The notes under the pieces are model-generated. The model searched no databases. It was not told the origin of the DNA and was given only the letters and a program-made list of their open reading frames with translations. A program made the position numbers and the translations under genes. Source: Bacilli bacterium (GTDB lineage Bacteria; Bacillota_I; Bacilli_A; RF39; UBA660). Taken from it: a stretch of 33,880 nt of DNA. Below, in pieces: positions 33,060-33,880 of this stretch; the stretch's first letter is position 1; every line of letters starts with the position of its first letter. The stretch covers positions 1-33,880 of the forward strand of contig JAFUTR010000001.1 of the NCBI GenBank assembly GCA_017477845.1, in the 5' to 3' direction.

Positions 33060-33634
33060 ATTGCAAAAAATATTTTACTTAAAAGATAGATTATAAGTAA
33101 AAGAATAATTGGGATTTTAAGTTTATCCATTATTTCTTTTAAGATTGTCCAGTTACTGCCAAGAGAATATCCGAAATAGACAAAGACAAAAGTCCATGGA
33201 ATGCTTCCTATAATTGTATATATTAAAAATTTTGAAAAAGATAGTCTTGATATTCCAATTGGAAGTGATATTAATGTTCTAACAATTGGAATATTTCTTC
33301 CAACGCAAGACGCTATAAGTCCATATTTTTCATACCATTCATTAGACTTTTCTAAATCAGTTTCTTTCATAAAAAAGTATTTTCCATATTTTTTAATGAA
33401 TGGCTTTCCTCCAAAATACCCCATATAATAAATAATAATTGCACAAAAAACACTTCCAAAAAGTCCAGTTAAAAATGTTAAGAAAAAGTTAAATACACCA
33501 CGTGAAGCTAGAATTCCACCAGTTGCAAGAATTAGTTCACTTGGAATTATTATAATAACCGCTTCTAAAACCATACCTAAAAACATTCCTAAATAGCCAA
33601 AATTATCAATTAAATCTAAAACATAATTATTCAT
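33047..33634 (-). CDS. DedA family (SNARE-associated) membrane protein
   Basis: 195 residues with about five hydrophobic segments. DedA marks are FLGMVLEAVIIIIPSELIL near the N-terminus, FLTGLFGS, the signature GRNIPIVRTLISLPIG (conserved Arg-x(n)-Pro-x-x-Arg), and GSIPWTFVFVYFGYSLG. Some DedA proteins (UptA, DedA/YngC) recycle undecaprenyl phosphate or phosphatidylethanolamine across the membrane; the assignment to one of these cannot be made here. The start is ATG 33634 behind GGTGAAAT. An inverted repeat at 33673-33713 lies in its upstream region, so a leader effect on its expression is possible. Confidence 0.9.
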   Translation of the reverse strand: MNNYVLDLIDNFGYLGMFLGMVLEAVIIIIPSELILATGGILASRGVFNFFLTFLTGLFGSVFCAIIIYYMGYFGGKPFIKKYGKYFFMKETDLEKSNEWYEKYGLIASCVGRNIPIVRTLISLPIGISRLSFSKFLIYTIIGSIPWTFVFVYFGYSLGSNWTILKEIMDKLKIPIILLLIIYLLSKIFFAIKKG

Positions 33635-33665
33635 ATTTCACCATTATAATTATATTTTTTATAAT

Positions 33666-33713
33666 TAAAAAAATACTTATATCACCAATTTTATTATGAG
33701 ATGATATAAGTAT
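33666..33713 (-). terminator. 12-bp hairpin with T-run upstream of the DedA gene
   Basis: On the minus strand ATACTTATATCA, 17-nt spacer, TGATATAAGTAT, then seven T. Either the terminator of a minus-strand gene to the right or a leader hairpin of the DedA gene. The same DNA carries a plus-strand TGATATAAG extended -10. Confidence 0.6.
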
Positions 33714-33716
33714 ATC

Positions 33717-33846
33717 AAAAAAATCATAAACATCTAAAGTTATGGCTCAACAAGTTTTAGTGGGGTGAAAAATTACGCGTTCGCCCATATGGGAAAAGGA
33801 GAAAATGAATATTTTTTTAATATTCAAAAATTTTTCTCCTTTTTTT
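33717..33846 (+). ncRNA. candidate structured RNA or riboswitch-like leader, unassigned
   Basis: A GC-rich island in AT-rich intergenic DNA (33740-33793). On the plus strand GGGTGAA pairs with TTCGCCC across a 10-nt loop, using one U-G wobble; on the minus strand that position is a C-A mismatch, so the plus strand is favoured. A self-complementary CCCATATGGG follows. The strong terminator listed separately ends it. A possible extended -10 (TGATATAAG, 33702-33710) would start it near 33717. The resulting RNA is about 130 nt. I do not recognise a known family. There is nothing else gene-like in 33635-33793. Confidence 0.35.
33794..33846 (+). terminator. large intrinsic terminator, plus strand
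   Basis: AAAAGGAGAAAA (33794-33805) pairs with TTTTCTCCTTTT (33832-33843), with an inner GAATATT / AATATTC stem. A run of seven T (33840-33846) overlaps the right arm. It could work in both directions, but the T-run favours plus. Confidence 0.7.
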
Positions 33847-33880
33847 CATCTTTTTCATCGATTTTTAAAAAATTTCCACC
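33824..33880 (-). CDS. possible C-terminal end of a minus-strand gene running off the right edge
   Basis: The minus strand is open from the edge to a TGA at 33824-33826, giving GGNFLKIDEKDEKKEKNF, a Lys/Glu-rich tail typical of protein ends. Only 18 residues are visible, so no identity can be given. The stop would lie inside the hairpin at 33794-33843, as for most genes here. The frame may also be chance in AT-rich DNA. Confidence 0.3.
   Translation of the reverse strand, partial: GGNFLKIDEKDEKKEKNF

Noticed and set aside
33805-33880. Plus-strand frame starting MNIFLIFKNF with an AAGGAG nearby
   Set aside because: It covers the arms of a terminator hairpin; the spacing from AAGGAG is only 3-4 nt and the product is Phe-rich because it is the complement of Lys-rich sequence.
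1-33880. CRISPR array, tRNA or rRNA genes, insertion sequences, prophage
   Set aside because: No regularly spaced repeats, tRNA cloverleaf, rRNA-like stretch, or intact transposase or integrase was seen. The only mobile-type trace is the Rpn relic.
1-33880. Alternative genetic code (TGA as Trp)
   Set aside because: Several genes end at TGA (for example radC and mreC, overlapping the next gene), and Trp is written as TGG in conserved positions.

Overview
The window looks like chromosome from a very AT-rich (by eye well under 30% GC) Gram-positive, low-GC bacterium of the Bacillota/Bacilli side, probably a gut-type lineage related to Erysipelotrichia or RF39-like Bacilli. That placement is an inference from gene content and protein style, not from a search. 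TGA is used as a stop (radC, mreC, mreD), so the mycoplasma code does not apply. Nearly all genes are housekeeping or cell-envelope genes. The window also carries a compact late-sporulation block, so the organism, or a recent ancestor, encodes endospore formation.

Left part (1-7000): a frameshifted relic of an Rpn-type PD-(D/E)XK nuclease; an alpha/beta hydrolase; a T-box-controlled hisS-aspS operon whose HisRS ends in an unusual Cys/His/Glu tail; truB; a possible small RNA; and a plus-strand two-gene unit (a BECR/PBECR-like protein and an unknown) with its own strong promoter and terminator.

Middle (7000-22000), all minus strand: polA-mutM; topA; the unit alpha/beta hydrolase-murF-ddl-transglutaminase-like (late peptidoglycan precursor synthesis); yqeG-yqeH (ribosome assembly); and a membrane-anchored polysaccharide deacetylase followed by a cohesin/cadherin-like surface protein.

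Sporulation and shape block (22000-26700), minus strand: a SPOR-domain protein (SpoIIB-like by position), radC, mreC, mreD, spoIVFA, spoIVFB, a small zinc-ribbon membrane protein, and pro-sigK. In Bacillus subtilis the order spoIIB-maf-radC-mreB-mreC-mreD-minC-minD-spoIVFA-spoIVFB is known; here it is condensed (no maf, mreB or minCD), and the SpoIVFB substrate, pro-sigma-K, sits almost next to its protease.

Right part (26700-33880): a four-gene unit (pilin-like small membrane protein, cysteine desulfurase, thioredoxin, CcdA-like transporter with an extracytoplasmic CxxC domain); a membrane-anchored clostripain-family protease with an Asn/Gln/Tyr-rich tail, followed by a zinc-ribbon membrane protein; a NUDIX hydrolase; a DedA protein; and at the edge a GC-rich structured intergenic element with a strong terminator. 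Intrinsic terminators are numerous, and in almost every case the stop codon of the preceding gene lies inside the terminator hairpin.
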